Shown here: positions 46,140-53,359 of the stretch, piece after piece | Layout: every line of letters begins with the position of its first letter | Numbering within the stretch: position 1 is the first letter of the stretch | Assembly: GCF_002855575.1 (NCBI RefSeq) | Contig: NZ_PKRQ01000006.1 | Span: forward strand, 307,225 to 371,224 | Origin: Tabrizicola sp. TH137 | Lineage (GTDB): Bacteria > Pseudomonadota > Alphaproteobacteria > Rhodobacterales > Rhodobacteraceae | Direction of reading: 5' to 3' | DNA length: 64,000 nt | Translations under genes and position numbers: made by a program | Notes under the pieces: generated by a model | Told to the model about the DNA's origin: nothing | Seen by the model: only the letters and a program-made list of their open reading frames with translations | Database searches by the model: none

Positions 46140-47714
46140 GTGAATGAAGCACCGAGGGATGTCTTCGAGTTCGGCGCGGTCACGCTGGATGTCTCACTGG
46201 GACGGGTTTTCCGGAACGGCACCGAGGTGGCCCTGCGCCCCAAATCCCTCGCGCTGCTGATCCACATGGTGCGCGGGGCAGGCCGTGTCCTGTCAAAGGA
46301 TGAACTGATTGCCGCGATCTGGCCGGATGTCGTGGTGACCGAGGACTCGCTCACCCGCTGCATCCACGAGATCCGCACCGCGCTCGGGCCGGACGGGGCG
46401 CGCCTGATACGGACCGTGGCGCGTCGGGGCTATCTTTTCGAAGGCTCCGCGGCGGTCGCGCCACCTGCTGCCCAAGGCGAAGGCGCCCCGCTCCGGCCGG
46501 ATGGCATCGCCGTGCTGCCCTTCACGCTGGCAATGTCAGATGATCCGGGCGCCCCGACCCTGATGCTGGGCCTTGTGCAGGATGTCATCAACCGTCTTTC
46601 CACGCTGAAAGGCCTGCATGTCATCTCTCTGGGCAGCGCCTTCGCCGCCCAGCAGGCCGTCACCGATCCGCGTGCCGTGGGCAGCGCGCTGGGGGTGCTC
46701 TATGTCGTGACGGGGACGGGCGAATCCCAATCCGACCGTGTGCGCCTGCGGATCGAGATCAGCGAGGCCCGGAAAGGAACAACCGTCTGGACGGGCGAGT
46801 ATTCCGAAGTCCGCGCCAATTTTCTGGAACTCGTCGGCGGCGTGACGGACAAGATCGCCCAGGCGCTGCACAGTCAGGTCTGGGCGGCCGAACGGCGCCG
46901 TGTCCTTTCCCTGCCGGTCGAAAGCCTGGATGCCTGGGAACAGTTCCACTTTGCCGTGGCCTGCCTTGTCAAATCGGACCCGGCCTCGCTTGACCTCGCG
47001 CTGGAACGGTTCCGCGCGGCGGCCTCCATTTCACCCGGATTTGCGCGGGCCTGGGCTGGTCAGTCCGCCGTCAGCTATGTGCGGGTCATGTCCGGGCTTT
47101 CGCAGGATGTGCAAGCCGATGTCGTCACCGCAATGCGCTGCGCCCTCAAGGCGGTGGAACTGGATATCGAAGACCCCTATTCGCAATGGTCGCTTGGCCG
47201 GGCCTTCTGGCTTGGCGGCGATGTGACCGGTGCGCGGCAGGCGCTGGAACGGGGCATCGCGCTGTCCCCCAGCCTTGCCCTCTGCCATTACGAGCTTGGC
47301 CTGATCGAGGCGTTGCAGGGCGATCCAAGGCGCGCGATCAGCGAAGTGGAGATTTTCCAGTCCCTCAGCCCCTTCGATCCGGTGATGGCCTCGGCCCTTC
47401 TGTCGCGCGGATTTGCGCATTTCCGTCTCGGTGAAACCGAAGAGGCGGTGAAATGGACGCGCGAAGCGGTCCGGCTGTCCTATGTCTTTGCCTCGATCCA
47501 TGTGCCCGCCGCGCTGATCCTCGCCGATTGCGGGCATGTGGACGAAGCGCGTCTCATCATCTCGCATCTTCTGGCCGTGGCGACCTATCCGGGGGCCGAG
47601 GCGATGGCCGGCGTGCTGGCCCGGCAATCCGGACTGCTCCGCGATCTTTTCGACAGGCACTGGACGGAAATCGGCCTGCCGCAAGCCCCACAGACCCCCG
47701 CGCCACTCGGTTAG
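46140..47714 (+). CDS. Winged-helix (CadC/HilA-type) regulator with TPR region
   Basis: About 524 residues. The N-terminal OmpR-like DNA-binding domain (residues 5-105) holds FEFGAVTLDVSLGRVFRNGT and ends RLIRTVARRGYLFEG. A middle domain (PDGIAVLPFTLAM, FAAQQAV) resembles the FlgO/adenylate-cyclase-associated domain. Several TPR-like repeats follow (FRAAASISPGFARAWAGQSA, EAVKWTREAVRLSYV). It lacks a receiver and transmembrane helix, so it is a cytoplasmic one-component regulator. GTG 46140 has GGGAG at 9 bases. In-frame starts at 46029 (TTG), 46038 and 46089 lack good sites. The divergent DUF1194 gene is a possible target. Confidence 0.82.
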   Translation: MNEAPRDVFEFGAVTLDVSLGRVFRNGTEVALRPKSLALLIHMVRGAGRVLSKDELIAAIWPDVVVTEDSLTRCIHEIRTALGPDGARLIRTVARRGYLFEGSAAVAPPAAQGEGAPLRPDGIAVLPFTLAMSDDPGAPTLMLGLVQDVINRLSTLKGLHVISLGSAFAAQQAVTDPRAVGSALGVLYVVTGTGESQSDRVRLRIEISEARKGTTVWTGEYSEVRANFLELVGGVTDKIAQALHSQVWAAERRRVLSLPVESLDAWEQFHFAVACLVKSDPASLDLALERFRAAASISPGFARAWAGQSAVSYVRVMSGLSQDVQADVVTAMRCALKAVELDIEDPYSQWSLGRAFWLGGDVTGARQALERGIALSPSLALCHYELGLIEALQGDPRRAISEVEIFQSLSPFDPVMASALLSRGFAHFRLGETEEAVKWTREAVRLSYVFASIHVPAALILADCGHVDEARLIISHLLAVATYPGAEAMAGVLARQSGLLRDLFDRHWTEIGLPQAPQTPAPLG

Positions 47715-48043
47715 GAAAGCAGAGGCCCGGCACCGCCCGGACATCTCACTCACCCCGCTTCGAACAACCAACACATTCACGCCACGTCGCCTGCCACCTC
47801 AGGCCGCCACGACTGCCGCCTAACCAATCGGCCTGAAGGTACAAGGATCGGGTTGAGTGGCGGAGGGGATGGACCCGCCATCCAACCTACTCCGCCCCCT
47901 GAACCTTCACAGTCCTTCTTTGGCAGGGCAGGCTTTCTGAGCCGCAAAGGCTTGTTTTGCCGTGTTGCAGGCACCGTACGGTGGGGTGAACGCTTCTTTA
48001 CCAATTGCCTCTACAAACCACCCGCCAGTCAGCGGGAGGTTCC
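47715..48043. other. Boundary region between chromosome backbone and accessory island
   Basis: A 329-base stretch without a supported gene. It contains repeat copy 1 (47856-47893), then about 120 bases that lead into the MuF-toxin gene. Outer arms CTGAAGGT (about 47833) and ACCTTCA (about 47900) bracket the repeat and may fold over it. Base composition changes here from backbone to accessory type. Confidence 0.5.
47856..47893. repeat. Candidate attachment-site repeat, copy 1
   Basis: This 38-base stretch matches 51789-51826 at 33 positions, with the first 17 bases (AGTGGCGGAGGGGATGG) identical. Its reverse complement ends CCATCCCCTCCGCCA, which looks like the acceptor end plus CCA of a serine tRNA. 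In this copy it also forms a hairpin (GGCGGAG/CTCCGCC, GGATGG/CCATCC). Either an integration-site remnant or a palindromic repeat is possible. Confidence 0.5.
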
Positions 48044-49102
48044 ATGCAGCACAATCTTCGGGAATTTCTCCGCCACGGCGGCAGCGGGCAGTACATTTTC
48101 GCGCGGCAGAACGGGGCCATTTTCGGCTATCGCGCGGGAATTTCGATCAAGTCGACTTTCCCTGGCTCTGCGGACCTGCGGGCCGATTTCACCGACCAAC
48201 TGGACCGTGTGATCGCCGAGAACACTCGGATGCTGCTGAATGCGCTCACGCCCCCGGAGACCGTGCCGTGGGTGACCGAAGCCGACCTGCGCGACGTTTC
48301 GGACGCGAAGGAGGAGGCGTTGTGCCAGTGGGACACTCACCTGACGGCCATCTTCGAGGAATATGAGACCCACCCGCAGCGCCTTCGACCGCTGCGAACC
48401 GCCATGGAAGAACGCCTGCTTCGGGCCTTCGCAGGTCTTATCAACCAGCTTCGGCAGCAGGATTTGGGGATCGAGCGGTACATCTGGCGTTCCCAGGACG
48501 ACGCGAAAGTCCGCGACAGCCATGCCGAGTATGATGATCGGGTGTTTCGTTGGGACGAGCCGCCCGCAGGCGGTCATCCGGGACAGGCGCACAACTGTCG
48601 GTGCTATGCAGAGCCGGTCACGCCGGGATCGCGGATCGACATCACTCCTATTGAGTATGTTCCCACAGAGAGCGGCTACCCCCTTCAGGATCTCGCAGAA
48701 CACGAGGCTGCTGGCGGGCACACAATTGAACGGCATGTCGGCAAGAGTGAATCCTTCCTAATCGGCATGGTCAGCGTCCCGGTCGCGCGGACTCTCTTCC
48801 AGACTGTCTATCGCTGGCGCCACGGTTCTTTCAGCTCGCTTGCGGCGGCAGAAAGGCTCACGAACGCGAACCTTTCGCGGAACGCCGCCATCGTAAATGC
48901 CGTCGCAACCGGACAACAGGAGGATGCTGTCCTCGAAAGCACTTTCTCCAGCATAACGGGGCAAGAGGCCTATCGGTTGACTCGCGGGACATCCTCACCG
49001 ATGAGATTGCGCCCCACATACTCCGTGAGGACGTACATCCGTCATGCGCCTGAAATGCCGAATGGCTTCATTATCGTAACCTCTTTTCCAAGGAACGAAT
49101 GA
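48044..49102 (+). CDS. Phage MuF head-morphogenesis protein fused to RNase A-like toxin domain
   Basis: A 352-residue product in two parts. The N-terminal part (1-195) matches the Mu F/SPP1 gp7 minor head family at its diagnostic end: YIWRSQDDAKVRDSHAEYDD, then PPAGGHPGQAHNCRCYAEPV. The C-terminal part (214-352) resembles the bacterial RNase A-like toxin domain found at CdiA C-termini: LQDLAEHEAAGGHTIERHVG with two His, internal FSSITGQEAYRLTRG, and the end GFIIVTSFPR. It would act as an RNase delivered with, or released from, phage particles. No other head genes are nearby. GGGAGG precedes the start. A small gene follows after one base and is the likely immunity gene. Confidence 0.78.
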   Translation: MQHNLREFLRHGGSGQYIFARQNGAIFGYRAGISIKSTFPGSADLRADFTDQLDRVIAENTRMLLNALTPPETVPWVTEADLRDVSDAKEEALCQWDTHLTAIFEEYETHPQRLRPLRTAMEERLLRAFAGLINQLRQQDLGIERYIWRSQDDAKVRDSHAEYDDRVFRWDEPPAGGHPGQAHNCRCYAEPVTPGSRIDITPIEYVPTESGYPLQDLAEHEAAGGHTIERHVGKSESFLIGMVSVPVARTLFQTVYRWRHGSFSSLAAAERLTNANLSRNAAIVNAVATGQQEDAVLESTFSSITGQEAYRLTRGTSSPMRLRPTYSVRTYIRHAPEMPNGFIIVTSFPRNE

Positions 49103-49103
49103 C

Positions 49104-49406
49104 GTGAAAGCGCCCCAAGCCTTCCATGACTTTACGTTGCAGTTCCACCAGGATCTGGACCTAGTCTATCCGGATTGGGCTTCTGATGCCCCCACAGCGC
49201 GCCATGAAATCTACAAGAGCTTCCGCCGGCAGTATGGTGATCAGGCGGTGCGCGACTTGAACGCCTTTACAGCAAGGCTTTTGTCGGACGAACAGACCAA
49301 CCTAGAATCTTTTTGGTTCAGGGAATCCAGGTCAGACTGGGTCATTTCCAACGATGGTATTCGTCGGCTTCTCAAGGACTTTCAGACATGGGCGTCCTCT
49401 TTGTAA
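49104..49406 (+). CDS. Candidate immunity protein for the RNase A-like toxin (CdiI-like)
   Basis: A 100-residue acidic-to-neutral soluble protein beginning with GTG one base after the toxin stop. Features are FHQDLDLVYPDWASDAPTAR and LLKDFQTWASSL. It resembles small contact-dependent-inhibition immunity proteins that start with a helical FHQDxxL segment. Immediate 3' position to a toxin is the standard place for its antidote. It would neutralise the RNase in the cytoplasm. Family assignment is by resemblance only. Confidence 0.65.
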   Translation: MKAPQAFHDFTLQFHQDLDLVYPDWASDAPTARHEIYKSFRRQYGDQAVRDLNAFTARLLSDEQTNLESFWFRESRSDWVISNDGIRRLLKDFQTWASSL

Positions 49407-49527
49407 TTGTGGCTTGATTCAACTAAGGCCAATTGCCCTCCACCCACAAGGCAGTTTGCGGATTGGCCGATTGACGGTCTGGGACGTGTCTTGATCGTGC
49501 GTCCCGATGGGACGATTGAGAACTCTG

Positions 49528-49836
49528 ATGGCAATTGAGTATTCTGTCTATTCGGATCTAGGCGAGGCGGACTTGGAACGCCGCCTCAACGATGCGGCTC
49601 GTTCCGCTAACGGCGTTTGGGAAATCTGGAGTGCAAGCGATGATCTTGGGCCGTTTCATGAGGAGATCATGGAAGAGTACGGCGTGCGGAAGGGTTTCAA
49701 AACAAGGGTGTGTTGCAGACACTCGAAAGACCATACCGTGCAGGCCCGAGAGGCAATGCTTGCCTTCTTCGAGTCCTTGCCAGGACGAAAGCTGCTTCTG
49801 AACGGCGACGTGTTTTTCGCGTTCCATCCCGCTTGA
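49528..49836 (+). CDS. SitI3-like immunity protein, orphan
   Basis: A 102-residue protein starting MAIEYSVYSDLGEADLERRL. Together with VRKGFKTRVCCRHSKDHT, the LAFFESLPGR-like helix and LLLNGDVFFAFHPA it resembles the SitI3 immunity family known from Myxococcus. No toxin gene is adjacent other than the MuF fusion, which already has its own candidate antidote. A longer start at 49507 is possible. It may be a spare immunity gene kept after loss of its toxin. Confidence 0.55.
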   Translation: MAIEYSVYSDLGEADLERRLNDAARSANGVWEIWSASDDLGPFHEEIMEEYGVRKGFKTRVCCRHSKDHTVQAREAMLAFFESLPGRKLLLNGDVFFAFHPA

Positions 49837-49871
49837 CATTTCGGCACTGAATTGAAGTGCGATCCTGACTT

Positions 49872-50166
49872 TCAAGGATTTAATGCGCGCCACCCCAACA
49901 GGATCAGCCCCGGCACTGCGTCATGCGCCCACTCCGCATCCCGCGCCAGGTCCAGCCGCTTCTGCAGCTTGACCTGCGGCACCAGCAGGAAGATCGGCGC
50001 GGTCACGAGGCCCCGGCCGGTCTTCGACCGTGATGGTGAGGCAGGACCGTGGCCCCTGTGGGGCTGCGTAAGCCTGCCGAACGCCCAGCCCTTCGTGTTC
50101 AACCGCCCCTCGGCCACCAGCAGGCTGGGCCCCCTGCGGCGATAGATGAAGCGCAGGCGCAGGCCG
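49872..50166 (-). pseudogene. Truncated phage-type gene remnant, cut by the IS element
   Basis: A minus-strand coding stretch of about 95 codons in typical high-GC usage (GHGLRLRFIYRRRGPSLLVA, then LNTKGWAFGRLTQPHRGHGP, PIFLLVPQVKLQKRLDLARD) ends at a stop near 49872. Its 5' end is lost at the left end of the IS element. The family is not recognised. The composition, unlike the immunity genes beside it, suggests a prophage origin. Confidence 0.45.
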
Positions 50167-50229
50167 TGACCTGCCACGGGATTTTTCCTCCAACTGCGAT
50201 TAGAGTCCGGCCCATGGAGAGGACGGACG

Positions 50230-50533
50230 ATGAAGAAGGCACGACTGACGAAAGAGCAGATCATTGGCATCTTGCAGGAGCATGGTGAGGCATGAGCCTG
50301 CCATTGGTTCGAGGGCCATGCGGAACGGGGCGAAGTGTGCTGACCTGTGCCGCAAGCATGGGATGTCGGAGGGCACGTTCTACGCCTGGAAGGCGAAGTA
50401 TTCCGGGATGACGGTGTCCGAAGCCAATCGGCTGAAGGCGCTGGAGGACGAGAACGCCAAGCTGAAGAAGTTGCTGGCGGAGCAGATGCTCGACATGGCG
50501 GCGATGAAGGAGCTCTTGTCAAAAAAATGGTGA
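50230..50533 (+). pseudogene. IS3 orfA (helix-turn-helix transposase subunit), frameshifted
   Basis: The start MKKARLTKEQIIGILQEHGE is typical of IS3 orfA, but the frame stops at 50293. The rest of the protein continues in another frame from about 50327: GAKCADLCRKHGMSEGTFYA, then a leucine-zipper-like LKALEDENAKLKKLLAEQML and ELLSKKW. About 34 extra bases lie between the parts and shift the frame. The interruption contains the short palindromic insert at 50290-50321. Confidence 0.85.
50290..50321. repeat. 32-base palindrome-ended insert A inside IS orfA
   Basis: Begins GCATG and ends CATGC, its inverted complement. The core GCCATTGGTTCGAGG matches 13 of 15 bases in insert B at 50540-50571. 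It sits exactly where the orfA frame is broken. Confidence 0.5.
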
Positions 50534-50539
50534 CGTAGA

Positions 50540-50571
50540 GCCATGTGCCGCCACTGGTTCAAGGCCATGGC
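50540..50571. repeat. 32-base palindrome-ended insert B at the start of IS orfB
   Basis: Begins GCCATG and ends CATGGC, its inverted complement. The core GCCACTGGTTCAAGG matches insert A. It lies just after ATG-GTG-ACG, where IS3 orfB proteins start MVTP, and adds an in-frame TAG stop. The ends pair in each copy although the sequence of the ends differs. Confidence 0.5.
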
Positions 50572-51495
50572 GATACCGTGAAGCGCGAGGCTGTCGCGCA
50601 TCTGAAGGCCCATCTCGGGCTGTCGGAACGGCGGGCGTGCCAGATTGCCGGGGCGGACCGGAAGATGGTGCGCTATCGGTCGCAGCGCGCCCCGGATACG
50701 GCGCTGCGGGGTCGATCGCGGGATCTGGCCAATGAGCGGCGCAGGTTCGGCTACCGGCGGCTCTTCGTGCTGCTCCGGCGCGAGGGGGAGCAGCCGACGG
50801 GGATCAACCGCATCTACCGGCTCTACCGACAGGAAGGGCTGACCGTGCGCAAACGAAAGGCGCGCCGCAAGGCAGCCGGCAAAAGGGCCCCGATCCTGAT
50901 CGAGGCGCGGGCCAATGCGCGCTGGTCGCTGGATTTCGTGCATGACCAGTTCGCTTGCGGGCGGCGCTTTCGGGTACTGAACGTGGTGGACGACGTGACG
51001 AGCGAGTGCCTTGCGGCAATCCCGGACACGTCCATCTCGGGCCGCCGCGTGGCGCGGGAGTTGACCGCCTTGATCGAACGCCGCGGCAAGCCGGGGATGA
51101 TCGTGTCTGACAACAGGACCGAACTAACCTCGAACGCGATCCTGAAGTGGTGCGCCGAGCACAGGATCGAATGGCACTACATCGCGCCTGGCAAGCCGAT
51201 GCAGAACGGCTTTGTCGAAAGCTTCAACGGCAGGATGCGGGACGAGTTCTTGAACGAGACGCTGTTTCGCAACCTCGCCCATGCCCGCGATCTGATTACG
51301 GCCTGGGTTACCGACTACAACACTGCGCGGCCCCACTCGGCCCTCGGCTACCAGACCCCCGCAGGTTTTGCCCTGAACCTGACAACCGCAATCGCCCGAC
51401 CCGCTGCACGCGATGAGGGTTCCGCGCGCCGGGCGATTGCTCAACCCGCGCCAAAAGGCGTAGATCAGCTACCGGCTCCGGTCGCGGCTGGATGA
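50545..51495 (+). pseudogene. IS3 orfB (DDE integrase-type transposase)
   Basis: About 316 codons. From [20 protein letters not shown] to the end the frame is intact: [19 protein letters not shown], then the DDE domain with [16 protein letters not shown] (first Asp), [16 protein letters not shown] (second Asp) and [16 protein letters not shown] (Glu). The normal MVT start at 50527 is separated by an in-frame TAG, so only a GTG at 50545 could start translation. Asn-Arg replaces the usual Asn-Gly after the second Asp (DNRTE for DNGTE), a possible further defect. Confidence 0.85.
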
Positions 51496-51743
51496 AAGTT
51501 CAGTGGCAGGTCAAGCGCAGCGGAGTTATGTCCGATCCCAGTACCTTGTCAATCATGCCACTGGCGTCGAAGTGTTTAGCCTGTGCGAGGAAGTATCCTT
51601 ATGTTTTCCCACGGTTACGGGCGCTACACAGAATAGGCGCAGTCGAGAGGTCCGGAGAATACCGGCCCCGAGAGACCGCTTCCAGACCTGCTTGCGCCAC
51701 TGCCAGTGCTCAGCCCAACCCGCATAACCCCCGAAAACAACGG

Positions 51744-51765
51744 AAAAATCCGGCCTCCGCCGGAT
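51744..51765 (-). terminator. Intrinsic terminator on the minus strand
   Basis: Read on the minus strand, stem ATCCGGC/GCCGGAT with a 4-base loop is followed directly by TTTTTCC. It lies about 25 bases downstream (minus strand) of repeat copy 2, whose minus-strand end looks like a tRNA 3' end. No other minus-strand gene is present to explain it. Confidence 0.7.
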
Positions 51766-51788
51766 CGGGAGAACGCTTTCGCGAGGGC

Positions 51789-51826
51789 AAGTGGCGGAGG
51801 GGATGGGCCTGATATCCAACCTTCTC
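51789..51826. repeat. Candidate attachment-site repeat, copy 2
   Basis: The second copy of the 38-base repeat (33 of 38 identical to 47856-47893, 17 perfect bases first). Its minus-strand reading ends CCCATCCCCTCCGCCA, then a terminator 25 bases later, as expected for the 3' end of a tRNA gene. It would mark the left end of the defence island. Confidence 0.55.
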
Positions 51827-51874
51827 CAGGTTTCACTCGGGTGGCGATGACAGCTAAAATGGCGCTGCGGGATA

Positions 51875-53233
51875 TTGCTTCCGCGCGAAGCTGTATTGCG
51901 GAGAGTTCAAGAATTGTCGCCTTCACAGATACTTAGTCGTCGGGACCTCTACGACCTTGTCTGGAGCAAACCGATGACAGCGCTTGCACAGGACTTCGGG
52001 ATATCGGATCGGGGGCTCGCGAAGGTCTGCAGTCGTCATCGTATTCCCGTACCGCCCCGGGGGTACTGGGCCAAGGTTGCTGCCGGAGAACAACCGAAAG
52101 TGCCGCCGTTCCTCGACCTTAGGGATCGAAGCCTCGATCGGGTAAGCATTCGCGGGGCCACCTCAGCTCTTCCTGACGGCGTCGCCGAACTTGCCCGCAA
52201 GCGAAAGGCTGAGCGGGAAGTCCGGGCTGCTACCATCAAAGCGACGCCAGAATCCCCAATGCCTCTGGTAGAAAACCCACACGCCTCGGTGGCGAAAACG
52301 GTGAAGTTCCTTCGGACCAGGAAGCCGGACAAGGAGGGCGTCCTCAGTGCCACGGCACCAGGCCAGTGTGGCGTGATCGTCAGCGCTGCGTCCGCCGAAC
52401 GTGCTTGCTTCTTCCTCGACGCGTTGGCGCGGACGCTCGACGAGGTCGGGCTGAGCCTGACAGCGGACGGAGGGAAGATGTCCGTTCAGAAGGGCGCGGA
52501 CAAGATCAGCTTCACCCTGCTCGAACGAACGAAAAGGCTGAAATACGTACCGACCCCAGAAGAAATCGCTCGGGAGGATAAGAGGAAGGAGAAACAGGCA
52601 CGGTCCGTTCGGCGCAACGATTGGGACAGCATTTCGTTCGGCAGCAGTCCACCCTGGCCGGACTATGTGACTGCGTGGACCGGCGAACTCGTGTTCTCGA
52701 TCGATGCGTGGGCGGACGGCCTGCGGAAGACGTGGGGTGACGGCAAGACGCAACGCGTGGAACGGATGGTCCCCGAAATAGTCGCCGGCATAGAGCTCAT
52801 TCTAGAGACCATTCGCGTGCGCCGCGAGGAGCGTGAGGAGCGCGAGAGGCAGTGGAAAATCCTACAGCACCGGCGACAGCTCGCACAGGCCCGCCTCAAA
52901 CGCGAGGAGACGCGACTCTCTCACCTCCGGCAGATCATTGAGCTGCGTCGGGAGGCCCGCGAAATCCGCGAATGGATCTCCGGCCTGCCGCAGGAAGCCA
53001 GCCTAGCCGTCGACTCGGATTTGGGCCGGATGCTGCAGTGGGTAGAGTCACGGTTGGTTGAGCTTGATCGTCAAACCGGACTGGATGCTGCTAAATCCTT
53101 TGCGGGCCAAGGCGATCTGTTTCCGGCAGTCGACGAGCTTGAAGATCCGCTTGGCGATCCCCCCGTCAGCTCTGGCTGGGGCTACTGTGTGCTTCTCCTC
53201 TGCCCAAGCCCTTTATGGCCGCTGTTCGCTTAG
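51875..53233 (+). CDS. Hypothetical HTH protein of defence-island type
   Basis: Up to 452 residues. An N-terminal helix-turn-helix (LSRRDLYDLVWSKPMTALAQ, then DFGISDRGLAKVCSRHRIPV) ends in PPRGYWAKVAAGEQPKVPPF, a pattern seen in uncharacterised proteins on integrative elements. The central part has no known fold. Residues 320-380 are a long charged coiled coil (RREEREERERQWKILQHRRQ). The start is uncertain: only TTG codons (51875, 51896) are available. It precedes the WYL gene by 126 bases and may be a DNA-binding regulator or structural component of the island. Confidence 0.65.
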   Translation: MLPREAVLRRVQELSPSQILSRRDLYDLVWSKPMTALAQDFGISDRGLAKVCSRHRIPVPPRGYWAKVAAGEQPKVPPFLDLRDRSLDRVSIRGATSALPDGVAELARKRKAEREVRAATIKATPESPMPLVENPHASVAKTVKFLRTRKPDKEGVLSATAPGQCGVIVSAASAERACFFLDALARTLDEVGLSLTADGGKMSVQKGADKISFTLLERTKRLKYVPTPEEIAREDKRKEKQARSVRRNDWDSISFGSSPPWPDYVTAWTGELVFSIDAWADGLRKTWGDGKTQRVERMVPEIVAGIELILETIRVRREEREERERQWKILQHRRQLAQARLKREETRLSHLRQIIELRREAREIREWISGLPQEASLAVDSDLGRMLQWVESRLVELDRQTGLDAAKSFAGQGDLFPAVDELEDPLGDPPVSSGWGYCVLLLCPSPLWPLFA

Positions 53234-53318
53234 ATCGCGATTGATGCTGCAAGGAGAAGCATTTCCATTGCCAGATCATCATCCCGTGGCTAGCCTCACG
53301 ACAACCCAGAAAATGGGC

Positions 53319-53337
53319 GCGCATAGTTACCATGCGC
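53319..53337. promoter_or_regulatory. Candidate operator upstream of the WYL regulator gene
   Basis: A perfect inverted repeat GCGCAT/ATGCGC with the 7-base centre AGTTACC lies 22 bases before the GTG start of the WYL gene. BrxR/CapW-type regulators bind inverted repeats in front of their own genes, so autoregulation is plausible. Confidence 0.4.
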
Positions 53338-53359
53338 ATCAGGGGGCTGGGAGGCCGCG

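Larger units (their letters stand above)
50167..51513 (+). mobile_element. IS3-family insertion sequence, degraded
   Basis: About 1347 bases. The ends are imperfect inverted repeats, each starting TGACCTGCCAC on the left and ending GTGGCAGGTCA on the right. Similarity extends inward about 33 bases (TCGCAGTTGGAGGAAAA versus TCGCGGCTGGATGAAAG). Two overlapping frames, orfA and orfB, fit the IS3 layout. Both are broken by short insertions. No exact target duplication is visible, so the element is old or has been rearranged. Confidence 0.88.
51514..51874. other. Right flank of IS to the next gene
   Basis: A 361-base stretch without a supported gene. The first 200 bases show no recognisable coding. 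It holds a minus-strand terminator (51744-51765) and repeat copy 2 (51789-51826). The final 50 bases before the next gene are AT-richer and may contain its promoter. Confidence 0.5.

Noticed and set aside
47853..48212. 119-codon open frame before and into the MuF-toxin gene
   Set aside because: It is out of frame with the MuF domain and runs through the repeat. The MuF frame has a strong ribosome binding site at 48034.
51492..51936. Short plus-strand open frames right of the IS element
   Set aside because: No ribosome binding site or protein-like composition. They run through the terminator and the repeat.
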